In this document: positions 27,014 through 35,354 of the stretch, piece by piece
How the letters are laid out: each line of letters starts with the position of its first letter
Position numbering within the stretch: position 1 is the first letter of the stretch
Assembly: GCF_028688795.1 (NCBI RefSeq)
Contig: NZ_JAQTXM010000022.1
Coordinates: forward strand, 25,754-89,753
From: Rhodoferax sp.
GTDB lineage: Bacteria; Pseudomonadota; Gammaproteobacteria; Burkholderiales; Burkholderiaceae_C
Direction of reading: 5' to 3'
Length of the DNA: 64,000 bases
Position numbers and translations under genes: made by a program
Notes under the pieces: model-generated
What the model was told of the DNA's origin: nothing
The model's input: only the letters and a program-made list of their open reading frames with translations
Database searches by the model: none

Positions 27014-28993
27014 TCATTCACCCAGTTTGCGGTAGAGCGTCTGGCGGCTGATGCCAAGGGTGCGCGCCGCTTGTGACATGTTGCCACCACTGCTGTGCAA
27101 TGCGCGTTGAATCGCCAAGTGCGACAACTGATGCAGGTTTTGCGTTGACGCGTCGGTCACGGATGACCGTGTTTGCGGCGTTTTCGGTTGTGTCGGTGGC
27201 GCCACTTCAGCTGGCGGTTTGGCGGCTTGCGCGGCAAGCTCTTCAAGCAGGTCATCCGACATATGGTGCCAGTCAATCCTCAGCTCATGTGGCTCCAGCA
27301 TGGCACTGGCGGTGCGCAAGGCGTTGGCATATTGGCGCAAATTACCCGGCCAGGGGTGACGCGCCAGGCGGGCCATCAACTCGGGGGCCACATGCACCTT
27401 GCGCTGCGGATTCAGGTCGGCCAGCAGGCGCTGCGTCAGCACGGCAAAGTCGGTGCGCTCACGCAGCGGCGGCAGCTGCACCATCAAGCCGTTGATGCGG
27501 TAATACAAGTCACTGCGAAAACGCCCCTGCTCTGCCGCCTCACGCAGTTTGCAATGGGTAGCGCAAATCAAGGCAAAGTCCACGGCCACGGCCGGGCCAC
27601 CCCCGAGCGGACTGACCTCTCGCTCTTGTAACACGCGCAGCAGGCGCGCCTGCAGGGGCAACGGCATGTCGCCAATTTCATCCAGAAACAGCGTGCCGCC
27701 GTGGGCCTCCCGCAGGCGGCCCGGGTTGCCGTCGCGCCGGGCGCCGGTAAAGGCACCCGGGCTGTAGCCAAACAGCTCGGCTTCAATCAGGTTCTCGGGC
27801 ACGGCGGCGCAGTTGATGGCCACAAATGGCTTGGCGCGGCGCGGCCCACTGTCATGCGTAGCCCGTGCAAAAAGCTCTTTGCCCACACCGGATTCGCCCT
27901 GAATCAGTAGCGCAATCGGCTTATCTGCCACGCGCCGGGCTTTGTCGGCGGCGCTGCGCCAGCGCAAGTCACCCGTGTCCAACTGTGCCAACGCATCCGC
28001 AGCACCCAGTTGCCCGGCCGCTTGAGTTGCCACCGGCGACTGTGGTGCAAGGCCATGCCAGCCCAGCGTGGCTGCATCATGCTGCACCAGGGCGAACAGT
28101 GCCGTGCCATCACGCCGGCGCACCTGCACCGGTTGGCCCGGGTGCCGCTTGTGCTGCAGCAGCAGTGCGTCCAGTGACATATCCAGCAAGGTCTTAACCG
28201 GCACGGCGCCCAGGTCGGCAATGCTCAAGCCCAGCTGCACCAGTGCGGCCCGATTCGCCCCCACCACCCAGCCGTCGCCAGACAGCGCCAAAATACCCTC
28301 GGCCACCGTGCCAATGCCCTCGCGCTGGGCGTGCAGATGAAGCCGGATATGCTGACGGCAAGTGGCCCCCATCAGGCGGTTTTCAATCAGCCGCGCGGCC
28401 ATGCTGACCAAACCGTAGGTGTGCGGATGCCCGCCGCAGTGGTCACCCGAGATGTCCAGCACTCCCATGAGCTCACCGGTGGCCGACACAATGGGCGCGG
28501 CGGTGCAGGTTAAGAAGTCATTGCGCTCAAAGAAGTGTTCACCGCCATGGATCTCGATGTGACTGCGCTCGGCCAGCGCGGTGCCGATGGCATTGGTGCC
28601 CCGGTGTTGCTCGTGCCAGGACGCACCGTTTGACAATGCCACCTGCTGCGCACGCTGCAAAAAATCAGTACGGCCCAGCGTGTGCATCAGAATGCCCTGC
28701 GCATTGGCCAATATCACCATGCTTTGGCTGTCCTGCACCTGTTCAAACAACACCTCCATCACCGGGCGTGAATGCACCAGCAATTCGTGCTGGCTGGCCA
28801 TGATGCGGCTCAGTTCAGCGGCGCTGGGATGCGCCGTGTCACGCGCCGGCCCATTCGGCAACAGCCCGGCCGCCAAGCTGCGCTGCCACGACCGCGCCAC
28901 ACTGGCATCGAGTCCCTCAGGCGGACAGTCGCCGTGTTCCAGAAAGTGCAATCGGGCCTGGCGCAAAGCCGGGGCGGTGGGCGGGGTGCGCAA
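27014..28993 (-). CDS. acoR: Sigma-54-dependent AcoR-type activator
   Basis: A 659-aa enhancer-binding protein. I chose the TTG at 28993 because AGGAG lies about eight bases before it; the upstream extension has no ribosome site. The N-terminal sensor part (RSWQRSLAAGL, then a GAF domain with GTNAIGTALAERS and FLTCTAAPIVSATGELMGVL) is followed by a PAS-like segment. The AAA+ domain has Walker A GESGVGKELFARA, the sigma-54 loop GAFTGA and Walker B GGTLFLDEIGD. The C-terminal Fis HTH is GGNMSQAARTLGISRQTLY. It faces the aldehyde dehydrogenase gene, whose upstream region holds a sigma-54 promoter and a palindromic enhancer. The closest known role is activation of acetoin or aldehyde/alcohol catabolism. 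Confidence 0.93.
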   Translation of the reverse strand: MRTPPTAPALRQARLHFLEHGDCPPEGLDASVARSWQRSLAAGLLPNGPARDTAHPSAAELSRIMASQHELLVHSRPVMEVLFEQVQDSQSMVILANAQGILMHTLGRTDFLQRAQQVALSNGASWHEQHRGTNAIGTALAERSHIEIHGGEHFFERNDFLTCTAAPIVSATGELMGVLDISGDHCGGHPHTYGLVSMAARLIENRLMGATCRQHIRLHLHAQREGIGTVAEGILALSGDGWVVGANRAALVQLGLSIADLGAVPVKTLLDMSLDALLLQHKRHPGQPVQVRRRDGTALFALVQHDAATLGWHGLAPQSPVATQAAGQLGAADALAQLDTGDLRWRSAADKARRVADKPIALLIQGESGVGKELFARATHDSGPRRAKPFVAINCAAVPENLIEAELFGYSPGAFTGARRDGNPGRLREAHGGTLFLDEIGDMPLPLQARLLRVLQEREVSPLGGGPAVAVDFALICATHCKLREAAEQGRFRSDLYYRINGLMVQLPPLRERTDFAVLTQRLLADLNPQRKVHVAPELMARLARHPWPGNLRQYANALRTASAMLEPHELRIDWHHMSDDLLEELAAQAAKPPAEVAPPTQPKTPQTRSSVTDASTQNLHQLSHLAIQRALHSSGGNMSQAARTLGISRQTLYRKLGE

Positions 28994-29106
28994 CGTGGTG
29001 TCTCCTGTGCAGGGGGTTAATCTGCTCGTTTTTGTTGGCGCAATGGTAGTCAGCAAAGCATGGCCTGACGATATGAAAGAGCGTGCATAGAGCACCTGCG
29101 CCATGA

Positions 29107-29125
29107 CTGTCACAGAACTTGACAG
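29107..29125. promoter_or_regulatory. Perfect inverted repeat, probable activator binding site (UAS)
   Basis: CTGTCA-N7-TGACAG is perfectly symmetric. It lies about 115-130 bases upstream of the -24/-12 promoter, a normal enhancer distance for a sigma-54 activator, in the 304-bp region between the divergent activator and aldehyde dehydrogenase genes. Confidence 0.6.
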
Positions 29126-29220
29126 GTGTTCCACAGCAAGACACCCAGTGCCCCACTTGGGCATCTACATCTTTATAAAAAGTTGTTTGAAATCAACGCT
29201 TTTGGCTGGCCTTGCGGCGT

Positions 29221-29235
29221 TGGCACGCAACTTGA
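29221..29235 (+). promoter_or_regulatory. Sigma-54 (-24/-12) promoter of the aldehyde dehydrogenase
   Basis: TGGCACG-CAAC-TTGA matches the sigma-54 consensus TGGCACG-N4-TTGC at all but the last base. The predicted start of transcription is near 29246, leaving a ~50-base leader with an AGGAGA ribosome site before the ATG at 29298. Confidence 0.7.
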
Positions 29236-29297
29236 CTCATGACATGGCCCGCAAGGGAAACTTTTATCCATTCATCGCAAAAATTCAGGAGACACAC

Positions 29298-30818
29298 ATG
29301 ATCTACGCAGCCCCCGGCCAAGTCGGCGCAAAAATCGCCTACAAATCCCGTTATGACAACTTCATTGGCGGCAAATACGTGGCCCCGCTCAAGGGCGAGT
29401 ACTTTGACGTGATCACCCCCATCAGCGGCACGGTCTACACCCAGGCCGCACGCTCCGGCGCGGAAGACATTGAGCTGGCACTCGACGCTGCCCACGCTGC
29501 TGCGGATGCCTGGGGCAAAACATCGGTCACTGACCGTTCCAACATTCTGCTGAAAATTGCCGACCGCATTGATGCCAACCTGGAGCTGCTGGCCTACGCC
29601 GAAACGGTAGACAACGGCAAGCCCATCCGTGAAACGCTGGCCGCTGACATTCCCTTGTCAAGCGACCACTTCCGCTACTTTGCCGGTTGCATCCGCGCGC
29701 AAGAAGGCGCGTTGAGCGACATCAATGAAACCACCGTGGCCTACCACTACCACGAGCCGCTAGGCGTGGTCGGGCAAATCATTCCCTGGAACTTTCCGAT
29801 TCTGATGGCCGCCTGGAAGCTGGCCCCAGCCCTGGCTGCAGGTAACTGCGTGGTGCTGAAACCCGCTGAATCCACCCCCATCAGCATTTTGATTTTGCTG
29901 GAAGTTATTGGCGACCTGTTGCCCCCAGGCGTGCTCAACATCGTCAACGGTTTTGGCCGCGAAGCCGGTATGCCGCTGGCCACCAGCAAACGCATTGCCA
30001 AGATTGCTTTCACTGGCTCCACCTCTACCGGCCGGGTGATTGCCCAGGCTGCTGCCAACAACCTGATTCCGGCCTCACTGGAACTCGGCGGCAAGTCACC
30101 CAACGTGTTCTTTGCCGACGTGATGGACAAGGACGACGGTTTTCTGGACAAAGCCATTGAAGGCCTGGTGCTGTTTGCTTTCAACCAAGGCGAAGTTTGC
30201 ACCTGCCCGAGCCGCGCGCTGATTCAGGAAAGCATTTACGACAAGTTCATGGAACGTGTGCTGCCACGCGTCAAGGCCATCAAACAAGGCAACCCGCTGG
30301 ACTCTGAAGTGATGATCGGCGCCCAAGCCTCCAAAGTACAACTGGACAAAATCCTGGCGTACATGGACATCGGCAAACAGGAAGGCGCACAAGTGTTGGC
30401 CGGCGGTGCCCAAGCCATGCTGGCGGGTGATCTGGCCGGTGGTTATTACGTGCAGCCCACGCTGCTCAAGGGCCACAACAAAATGCGCGTGTTCCAGGAA
30501 GAAATTTTTGGCCCCGTACTGGCCGTGACCACCTTCAAAGACGAAGCCGATGCGCTGGCACAAGCCAATGACACGCTGTACGGTCTGGGTGCTGGTGTCT
30601 GGAGCCGCAATGGCAACGTGGCCTACCGCATGGGCCGCGCCATCAAGGCCGGCCGGGTCTGGACCAACTGCTACCACGACTACGCGGCACACGCTGCGTT
30701 TGGCGGCTACAAAGAGTCCGGCATCGGCCGCGAAACCCACAAGATGATGTTGGATCATTACCAGCAAACCAAGAACCTGCTGGTGAGCTACAGCGAAAGC
30801 AAACTGGGTTTCTTCTGA
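29298..30818 (+). CDS. acoD: NAD(P)-dependent aldehyde dehydrogenase (AcoD/ExaC/AldB type)
   Basis: Oxidises short aliphatic aldehydes such as acetaldehyde to the acid. The ATG at 29298 behind CAGGAGACAC gives 506 aa; an upstream in-frame start at 29103 would cover the promoter and is rejected. Catalytic residues are E262 (LELGGKSPN) and C301 ([11 protein letters not shown]); the cofactor fold has FTGSTSTGR and the oxyanion Asn is in PWNFP. C-terminal [12 protein letters not shown] is typical of the AldB/ExaC branch. It is probably activated by the divergent sigma-54 regulator. The DUF779 gene downstream is a known partner of this branch. Confidence 0.93.
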   Translation: MIYAAPGQVGAKIAYKSRYDNFIGGKYVAPLKGEYFDVITPISGTVYTQAARSGAEDIELALDAAHAAADAWGKTSVTDRSNILLKIADRIDANLELLAYAETVDNGKPIRETLAADIPLSSDHFRYFAGCIRAQEGALSDINETTVAYHYHEPLGVVGQIIPWNFPILMAAWKLAPALAAGNCVVLKPAESTPISILILLEVIGDLLPPGVLNIVNGFGREAGMPLATSKRIAKIAFTGSTSTGRVIAQAAANNLIPASLELGGKSPNVFFADVMDKDDGFLDKAIEGLVLFAFNQGEVCTCPSRALIQESIYDKFMERVLPRVKAIKQGNPLDSEVMIGAQASKVQLDKILAYMDIGKQEGAQVLAGGAQAMLAGDLAGGYYVQPTLLKGHNKMRVFQEEIFGPVLAVTTFKDEADALAQANDTLYGLGAGVWSRNGNVAYRMGRAIKAGRVWTNCYHDYAAHAAFGGYKESGIGRETHKMMLDHYQQTKNLLVSYSESKLGFF

Positions 30819-30844
30819 TCAACTAACTGACCTTGCTTTAACTC

Positions 30845-30972
30845 GCGGCACGCGTTGGGTATTTGACTACGCGAATGTCCCCCGGTTTGGGGTTTGGGGC
30901 TTGCCCCAAACCCCCTCCTTTATTTGGCAAAACCCCAAGTGCACGCTACGTCAAACACCCAACGCACGCCGC
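30845..30972. repeat. MITE-like element with 23-bp imperfect terminal inverted repeats
   Basis: The left end, 30845-30867 (GCGGCACGCGTTGGGTATTT and GAC), and right end, 30950-30972 (GTCAAACACCCAACGCACGC and CGC), match as inverted repeats at 20 of 23 positions. Between them is a perfect 12-bp hairpin (GGGGTTTGGGGC 30889-30900 with GCCCCAAACCCC 30903-30914). There is no coding capacity. It separates the aldehyde dehydrogenase from the DUF779 gene. Confidence 0.7.
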
Positions 30973-31045
30973 CCGACATCGCCTGAAATTTCTCAAGCAA
31001 GGGGAGCGGTTCATGGGCGTTTATGCCATTTTTTTGGAGAACCAC

Positions 31046-31444
31046 ATGGTTGACAAAGTCATTGCCACACCCGCTGCACTGGAACTGATTGCCTTCCTGA
31101 AGACAAAACACGGCCCAAATCTGATGTTTCACCAGTCGGGTGGTTGCTGCGACAACAGCGCGGCCAACTGCTACCTGCTGGGTGAAATCACCATGGGTGC
31201 GGGCGACGTGCTGTTGGGTCAGATTGGCGGCTGCTCGTTTTACATCGGCATAGCGCAGTACCAATACTGGAAACACACCCAGCTGATCATCGACATGATC
31301 GATGGCAGCGGGGGTGATTTTTCATTGGAAACGCCTGAGGGCAAAGGCTTTCTGACACGTTCACGGGTGTTTACAGCCGAGGAACTGGCCGAACTAGAAG
31401 CTGCTGATGCCGCAGCAGCCCTGAAGGCAAGTGTTACGCCGTAA
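31046..31444 (+). CDS. DUF779 family protein
   Basis: The ATG at 31046 with a GGAGA ribosome site gives 132 aa; an ATG at 31012 in frame is possible but lacks a ribosome site. The family signature HQSGGCCDNSAANC carries three cysteines that could bind metal, followed by GQIGGCSFYIG. The family has no established function and commonly sits directly beside AldB/ExaC-type aldehyde dehydrogenases, as here. The ~230 bases before it hold the MITE-like element. No separate promoter was recognised, so it may be co-transcribed from the sigma-54 promoter. Confidence 0.88.
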   Translation: MVDKVIATPAALELIAFLKTKHGPNLMFHQSGGCCDNSAANCYLLGEITMGAGDVLLGQIGGCSFYIGIAQYQYWKHTQLIIDMIDGSGGDFSLETPEGKGFLTRSRVFTAEELAELEAADAAAALKASVTP

Positions 31445-31491
31445 GACCAGCACCTTAAGCAAGTGCCGAAAACGGCGCGGCCCTCACTTCA

Positions 31492-32340
31492 CTACTTGGC
31501 TGCGTTCGGGAAAAACAGCTGCTCGCCACCTATTTTGTAGCTGGCAATCGCGGTTTGACCCGCGCTACCCGTCACCCAATCAACAAACTTCTGGCCGTCT
31601 GCGGCCTTCACATGAGGGTGTTTGGCGGGGTTCACCAGCATCACGCCGTATTGGTTGAACAGGCGTTTGTCGCCTTCCACCAGCACCTTCAGGTCGCCTC
31701 GGTTTTTGAAGTTCAGCCAGGTGCCACGGTCGGTCAGCACATACGCACCTGTGCTGGACGCCATGTTCAGCGCCGGGCCCATGCCGCAGCCGCAGGCCTT
31801 GTAACCGGTGCCTTGTTTGTCAGTCAGCTCTGCCATCGTCCAGAAACGCAACTCGGCGGCGTGAGTGCCGCTTTTGTCACCGCGGGAGATGAACTGGCCA
31901 TTGGCTGCAGCGATTTTCTTCAAAGCTTCCACCACGTCACTGCCCTTGGCATGCACCGGGTCAGCGGCCGGGCCCACCACCACAAAGTCGTTGTACATGA
32001 CCTCAAGGCGCTTCACGGCAAAGCCCTCGGCCACGACTTTTTCTTCTGCCACCTTGTCGTGCACAAATAACACGTCGGCATCGCCTCGGCGGCCCATGTC
32101 GATGGCCTGTCCGGTGCCCAAAGCAACCACTTTGACATCAATACCACTGGCTTTTTTGAACTCGGGCAACAGCACCGAAAACAAGCCGGACTGCTCGGTC
32201 GAGGTGGTCGATGCCACCACAATCGACTGCGCCTGAACGCTCAGCGTCGCGCCCAAAGTGGCTATTGAAAATATAGCTACTCGCGCATATGGCATAAGCG
32301 CTACAGGTCTAAAAAGCTTAAAATATTTCACAGTTTTCAT
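31492..32340 (-). CDS. tupA: Tungstate-binding periplasmic protein
   Basis: Binding protein of the tungstate ABC importer. The 282-aa precursor has an unusually long N-region before the hydrophobic core and cleavage near VQAQS. The mature part shows the TupA signatures ASTTSTEQSGL and SRGDKSGTH, which form the oxyanion pocket and distinguish TupA from ModA and WtpA. Codons ~5-26, most of the signal peptide, lie within a copy of the dispersed palindromic repeat. It is the last gene of the tupB-tupC-tupA operon and overlaps tupC by 4 bp. High-affinity tungstate uptake fits the nearby AOR operon. Confidence 0.93.
   Translation of the reverse strand: MKTVKYFKLFRPVALMPYARVAIFSIATLGATLSVQAQSIVVASTTSTEQSGLFSVLLPEFKKASGIDVKVVALGTGQAIDMGRRGDADVLFVHDKVAEEKVVAEGFAVKRLEVMYNDFVVVGPAADPVHAKGSDVVEALKKIAAANGQFISRGDKSGTHAAELRFWTMAELTDKQGTGYKACGCGMGPALNMASSTGAYVLTDRGTWLNFKNRGDLKVLVEGDKRLFNQYGVMLVNPAKHPHVKAADGQKFVDWVTGSAGQTAIASYKIGGEQLFFPNAAK
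32264..32327 (+). repeat. Dispersed palindromic repeat, copy 7 (within the tupA signal peptide)
   Basis: ATATAGCTACTCGCGCATAT is followed by ATAAGCGCTACAGGTCTA and AAAAAGCTTAAAATAT. It encodes, on the - strand, about residues 5-26 of TupA. Confidence 0.85.
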
Positions 32341-33131
32341 ACAAGTTCTCCTTTGACAAAAAGATGGGCCGCCGGATACTGCAACTGCAGCAACGGCCCG
32401 CTAAAAAAATCATTGACTGGCAAATCGGCCAGCACGCGGCCTTGCTCCAGATAAATGACCCGGCTGGCCAAGCGCTTGACCTGACCCAGGTTGTGGCTGG
32501 CAAAAATGAGCGTCATGGCGTCAGGCCCGCTGGAAAACTCTTCGATTAAGGCCTCAACCTCGCGCTTGGCGTGGGGGTCCAGGCTGGCGGTGGGTTCATC
32601 CAGCAGCAACACCTGCGGACGCAAGGCCCAGGCGCGCGCCATGGCCACACGCTGCTGTTGCCCGCCTGAGAGTTGGCGCGCACTGCGCTGCGCCAGATCG
32701 GTCAGGCCGACCCTTGAAAGCGCCTCAAGCGCCAAGGCTTTAGCCGCGCCCCAAGCCGTGCCACGCAGCCACAGCCCCAACGCAATATTTGCCTGCACCG
32801 ACAAACGCATCAGGTGCGGCTTTTGAAACAGCATGGCCTGGCGTTGCTCCGTTGCCGCGTGCATTTGCCCTGCCGTGGGCAGGGCCAAGCCATGCAGCAA
32901 GCGCAGCAGTGTGCTCTTGCCGCAGCCATTGGCCCCAACCAGAGCCACACGTTCACCAGAATCAATGGTCAGGGAGACTTCTGACAAGGCCCGTACGGCA
33001 CGGTTCGGCTGACCAAAATGCACACTGGCAGCTTTCAACGCAAACACTGGCGCCGATGCAGGCATGTGGCGCAGCTCAGGCGCAGCAGCAAATGCGCTGG
33101 CATCCTTACCCATCAAACCGGCCGGCTTCAA
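32337..33131 (-). CDS. tupC: Tungstate ABC transporter ATP-binding protein
   Basis: A 264-aa ATPase with Walker A GANGCGKSTLLRLLHG, signature LSGGQQQRVAMARAWAL, Walker B VLLLDEPTASLD and switch region FASHNLGQVKRLA. It lacks the C-terminal TOBE domain seen in ModC, as usual for TupC. The first ~30 residues (to APVFALKAASVHFGQ) are an extension; a shorter start is possible. It overlaps both neighbours by 4 bp. Confidence 0.92.
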   Translation of the reverse strand: MKPAGLMGKDASAFAAAPELRHMPASAPVFALKAASVHFGQPNRAVRALSEVSLTIDSGERVALVGANGCGKSTLLRLLHGLALPTAGQMHAATEQRQAMLFQKPHLMRLSVQANIALGLWLRGTAWGAAKALALEALSRVGLTDLAQRSARQLSGGQQQRVAMARAWALRPQVLLLDEPTASLDPHAKREVEALIEEFSSGPDAMTLIFASHNLGQVKRLASRVIYLEQGRVLADLPVNDFFSGPLLQLQYPAAHLFVKGELV

Positions 33132-33874
33132 ACCGCCACCCCAAGCGGCGAGGTGGCCGCACCACCAAGCTCCTGATGCTCACGCCAGCGCCGCACCAAC
33201 GCAATCAGCACATTGAGCAACAGCACCACACTGAGCAAAATCAACCCCAGGCCCAGCGCCAGCGGCAGGTCACCCTTGCTGGTTTCCAGGGCAATGGCCG
33301 TGGTCATCACCCGGGTGAAACCGTCTATATTGCCACCCACAATCATCACCGCACCCACTTCAGACACAGCCCGGCCAAATGACGCTATCAACACCGTCAG
33401 CAAAGCGTAGCGCTCGTCCCAGGCCAGCAGCAGACTGCGCATCAGCGGGCTGGCCCCAAGCGACTGCAACTGTTCACCGTGCAGGCCCTCAGCATCTTCG
33501 ACCGCTTGGCGCGTGAGCGCCGTCACCACGGGCAGCACCAGCACGGCTTGCGCCATCACCATGGCCTTGAAGCTAAACAGCCAGCCCAAATAGCCCAGCG
33601 GCCCGGTGCGCGACAGCAGCAGGTAAATCACCAGCCCCACCACGACCGAGGGCACGGCCAAAAAAGTGTTGAGCAGCGTCAGCACCGCACCACGCCCGGC
33701 AAAACGCGCCACGCCTAGCCAGGCCCCCAGCACCAGGCCCAGGCCGCAGGCGATCAGGCAAGCCGTGGCGCTGACCGACAAAGAGCGACCCACGATGGTG
33801 AGCAAACCTGAATCCAGGTCGGTGATGAGTTGCAGCGCGGTCGCGGCGCTTTCGTAGAAGGAAGTCAATGGCAA
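33128..33874 (-). CDS. tupB: Tungstate ABC transporter permease
   Basis: A 248-aa membrane permease with about five helices and the ABC coupling segment GASPLMRSLLLAWDERYAL. FGRAVSEVGAVMIVGGNIDG is a hallmark of TupB/WtpB. It is the first gene of the tup operon. The start is a TTG at 33874 (TTGCCATTGACT); no clear ribosome site is seen. Divergent from the PBP-domain regulator, sharing a 103-bp intergenic region. Confidence 0.9.
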   Translation of the reverse strand: MPLTSFYESAATALQLITDLDSGLLTIVGRSLSVSATACLIACGLGLVLGAWLGVARFAGRGAVLTLLNTFLAVPSVVVGLVIYLLLSRTGPLGYLGWLFSFKAMVMAQAVLVLPVVTALTRQAVEDAEGLHGEQLQSLGASPLMRSLLLAWDERYALLTVLIASFGRAVSEVGAVMIVGGNIDGFTRVMTTAIALETSKGDLPLALGLGLILLSVVLLLNVLIALVRRWREHQELGGAATSPLGVAV

Positions 33875-33977
33875 GAGCGGCTGAAGTTGAAATATGGGTC
33901 TGCCAAAGGTGACTCAAGGGCGTTTACAAGTTGCGGTATCGTAGCCATTGATCTAATCACTGACCATATGAACCACT

Positions 33978-35192
33978 GTGCATAGGCTTCAATTCCACTA
34001 CACCCTGTCACGCGACAGCAGCCCGGCGCTGGTGCGCAATCCCTTGATTGACCTGCTGCAAGCTGTGTCAAGCCAAGGCTCTATTTCTGGTGGCGCACGC
34101 GCGCTAGGCTTGAGTTACCGCCACGTCTGGGGTGAGCTCAAACGCTGGGAGACCGAACTGGGCAACAACCTGGTGATCTGGGAAAAAGGCCAAAGCGCAC
34201 TGCTGACCGAATTCGCCAACAAACTGATGTGGGCCGAACGCCAGGCACAGGCCCGGTTGGCCCCGCAAATCGAAGCCTTGCGAGCCGAGCTGGAGCGCAG
34301 CTATGCGCTGGCCTTTGACGACAGCGTGCATGTGGTCACGCTCTACGCCAGCCACGACGATGCCTTGTCCCGCCTACGAGAATTCGCCTTGCAGTCGGGC
34401 AGCAATGCCCTGGATAATGCAAATTCAATAGCTGCTAGCGCTTATTCCATGGGATCTACGGCCTTAAATGGTTTAAAAAACTCAAACCCGGTAACGCCTG
34501 AAAAACTGCACCTGGACATTCGATTCACCGGCAGCGTGGACGCCATTCGCGCCCTGAACGAAGGCCGTTGCGTGATGGCGGGCTTTCACACCCTGCAAGA
34601 CACCGGCAAAAAGACCCTGACCGAGCGCACCTACAAGCCGTTGTTGCAACCAGGCCAACACAAGATCATCGGCTTTGCCCAGCGCACGCAAGGGCTGATG
34701 GTGGCCAAGGGCAACCCACTGCGGTTGCAATCGCTGCATGATGTGGCGCACACACAAGCGCGCTTTGTCAACCGGGTGCTGGGCAGCGGCACGCGCGTGG
34801 TGTTGGACGACTTGCTGGCGCAGCATGGTCTGTCTGCAACTCAGTTCAACGGTTATGAGCACGCCGAGCCGTCACACGCCGCCGTGGCCAATGCGGTGGC
34901 CTCGGGCCAAAGTGATGTGGCGCTAGGCATTGAAGCAGCAGCCCTGGGTGCGGGGCTTGACTTTGTACCCCTGGTGCATGAGCGTTACCACTTGGTCTGC
35001 CTGAAATCAGCCTTGAGCCAGCCGGGCATGGTGCAATTGCTGCAACTGCTGCGCACCCCCGAATGGCAGCGCGCCGCGGCGGCCATTGCGGGCTACATAC
35101 CGTTGCAGAGCGGCGAGGTACTGACCATGCGCCGGGTGTTGCCATGGTGGGATTTCCCGGACAAGAAATCGGCCACGGAATCAAGCCGCTGA
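33978..35192 (+). CDS. One-component regulator: ModE-like HTH plus PBP-like sensor (divergent to tup)
   Basis: A 404-aa protein with a GTG start. Residues ~1-115 form a ModE/LysR-type winged helix (SSQGSISGGARALGLSYRHV). Residues ~172-385 resemble a periplasmic-binding-protein domain of the type fused to molybdate regulators (RFTGSVDAIRALNEGRC, GSGTRVVLDDLLAQHGL, SGQSDVALGIEAAA). No signal peptide or membrane helix is present, so it senses in the cytoplasm. The linker at ~148-168 is encoded by a dispersed palindromic repeat. The divergent layout with tupBCA suggests it is the tungstate-responsive repressor of tup, possibly also controlling aor; this is inference. Confidence 0.87.
   Translation: MHRLQFHYTLSRDSSPALVRNPLIDLLQAVSSQGSISGGARALGLSYRHVWGELKRWETELGNNLVIWEKGQSALLTEFANKLMWAERQAQARLAPQIEALRAELERSYALAFDDSVHVVTLYASHDDALSRLREFALQSGSNALDNANSIAASAYSMGSTALNGLKNSNPVTPEKLHLDIRFTGSVDAIRALNEGRCVMAGFHTLQDTGKKTLTERTYKPLLQPGQHKIIGFAQRTQGLMVAKGNPLRLQSLHDVAHTQARFVNRVLGSGTRVVLDDLLAQHGLSATQFNGYEHAEPSHAAVANAVASGQSDVALGIEAAALGAGLDFVPLVHERYHLVCLKSALSQPGMVQLLQLLRTPEWQRAAAAIAGYIPLQSGEVLTMRRVLPWWDFPDKKSATESSR
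34420..34480 (+). repeat. Dispersed palindromic repeat, copy 8 (linker of the tup-linked regulator)
   Basis: CAATAGCTGCTAGCGCTTAT is an almost perfect left half. It is followed by a diverged right half (GGGATCTACGGCC) and AAAAAAC. It encodes about residues 148-168, between the HTH and sensor domains. Confidence 0.85.
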
Positions 35193-35222
35193 CATCAGGG
35201 AAAACACCCACAAGACCCCCCA

Positions 35223-35252
35223 AATAATTTCAGCCCACCACCTAAAATTATT
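35223..35252. promoter_or_regulatory. AT-rich inverted repeat upstream of dctQ
   Basis: AATAATTT and AAATTATT are perfect complements separated by 14 bases, in the gap between the regulator and dctQ. It could be an operator or a weak transcript end; no T tract follows. Confidence 0.3.
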
Positions 35253-35354
35253 CAGGCTTTGCCCCGGGGTGAACCGCTAAACTTCGGCGGCCCCAATACT
35301 GCATCACACCATTACCGTGGTGGCCGTGCAAACAATTCAAACAATGGAGACACC

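Noticed and set aside
29298..30818. Idea that the aldehyde dehydrogenase starts at 29103 with 65 extra residues
   Set aside because: The extension covers the sigma-54 promoter and enhancer and lacks a ribosome site; the family begins at the 29298 ATG.
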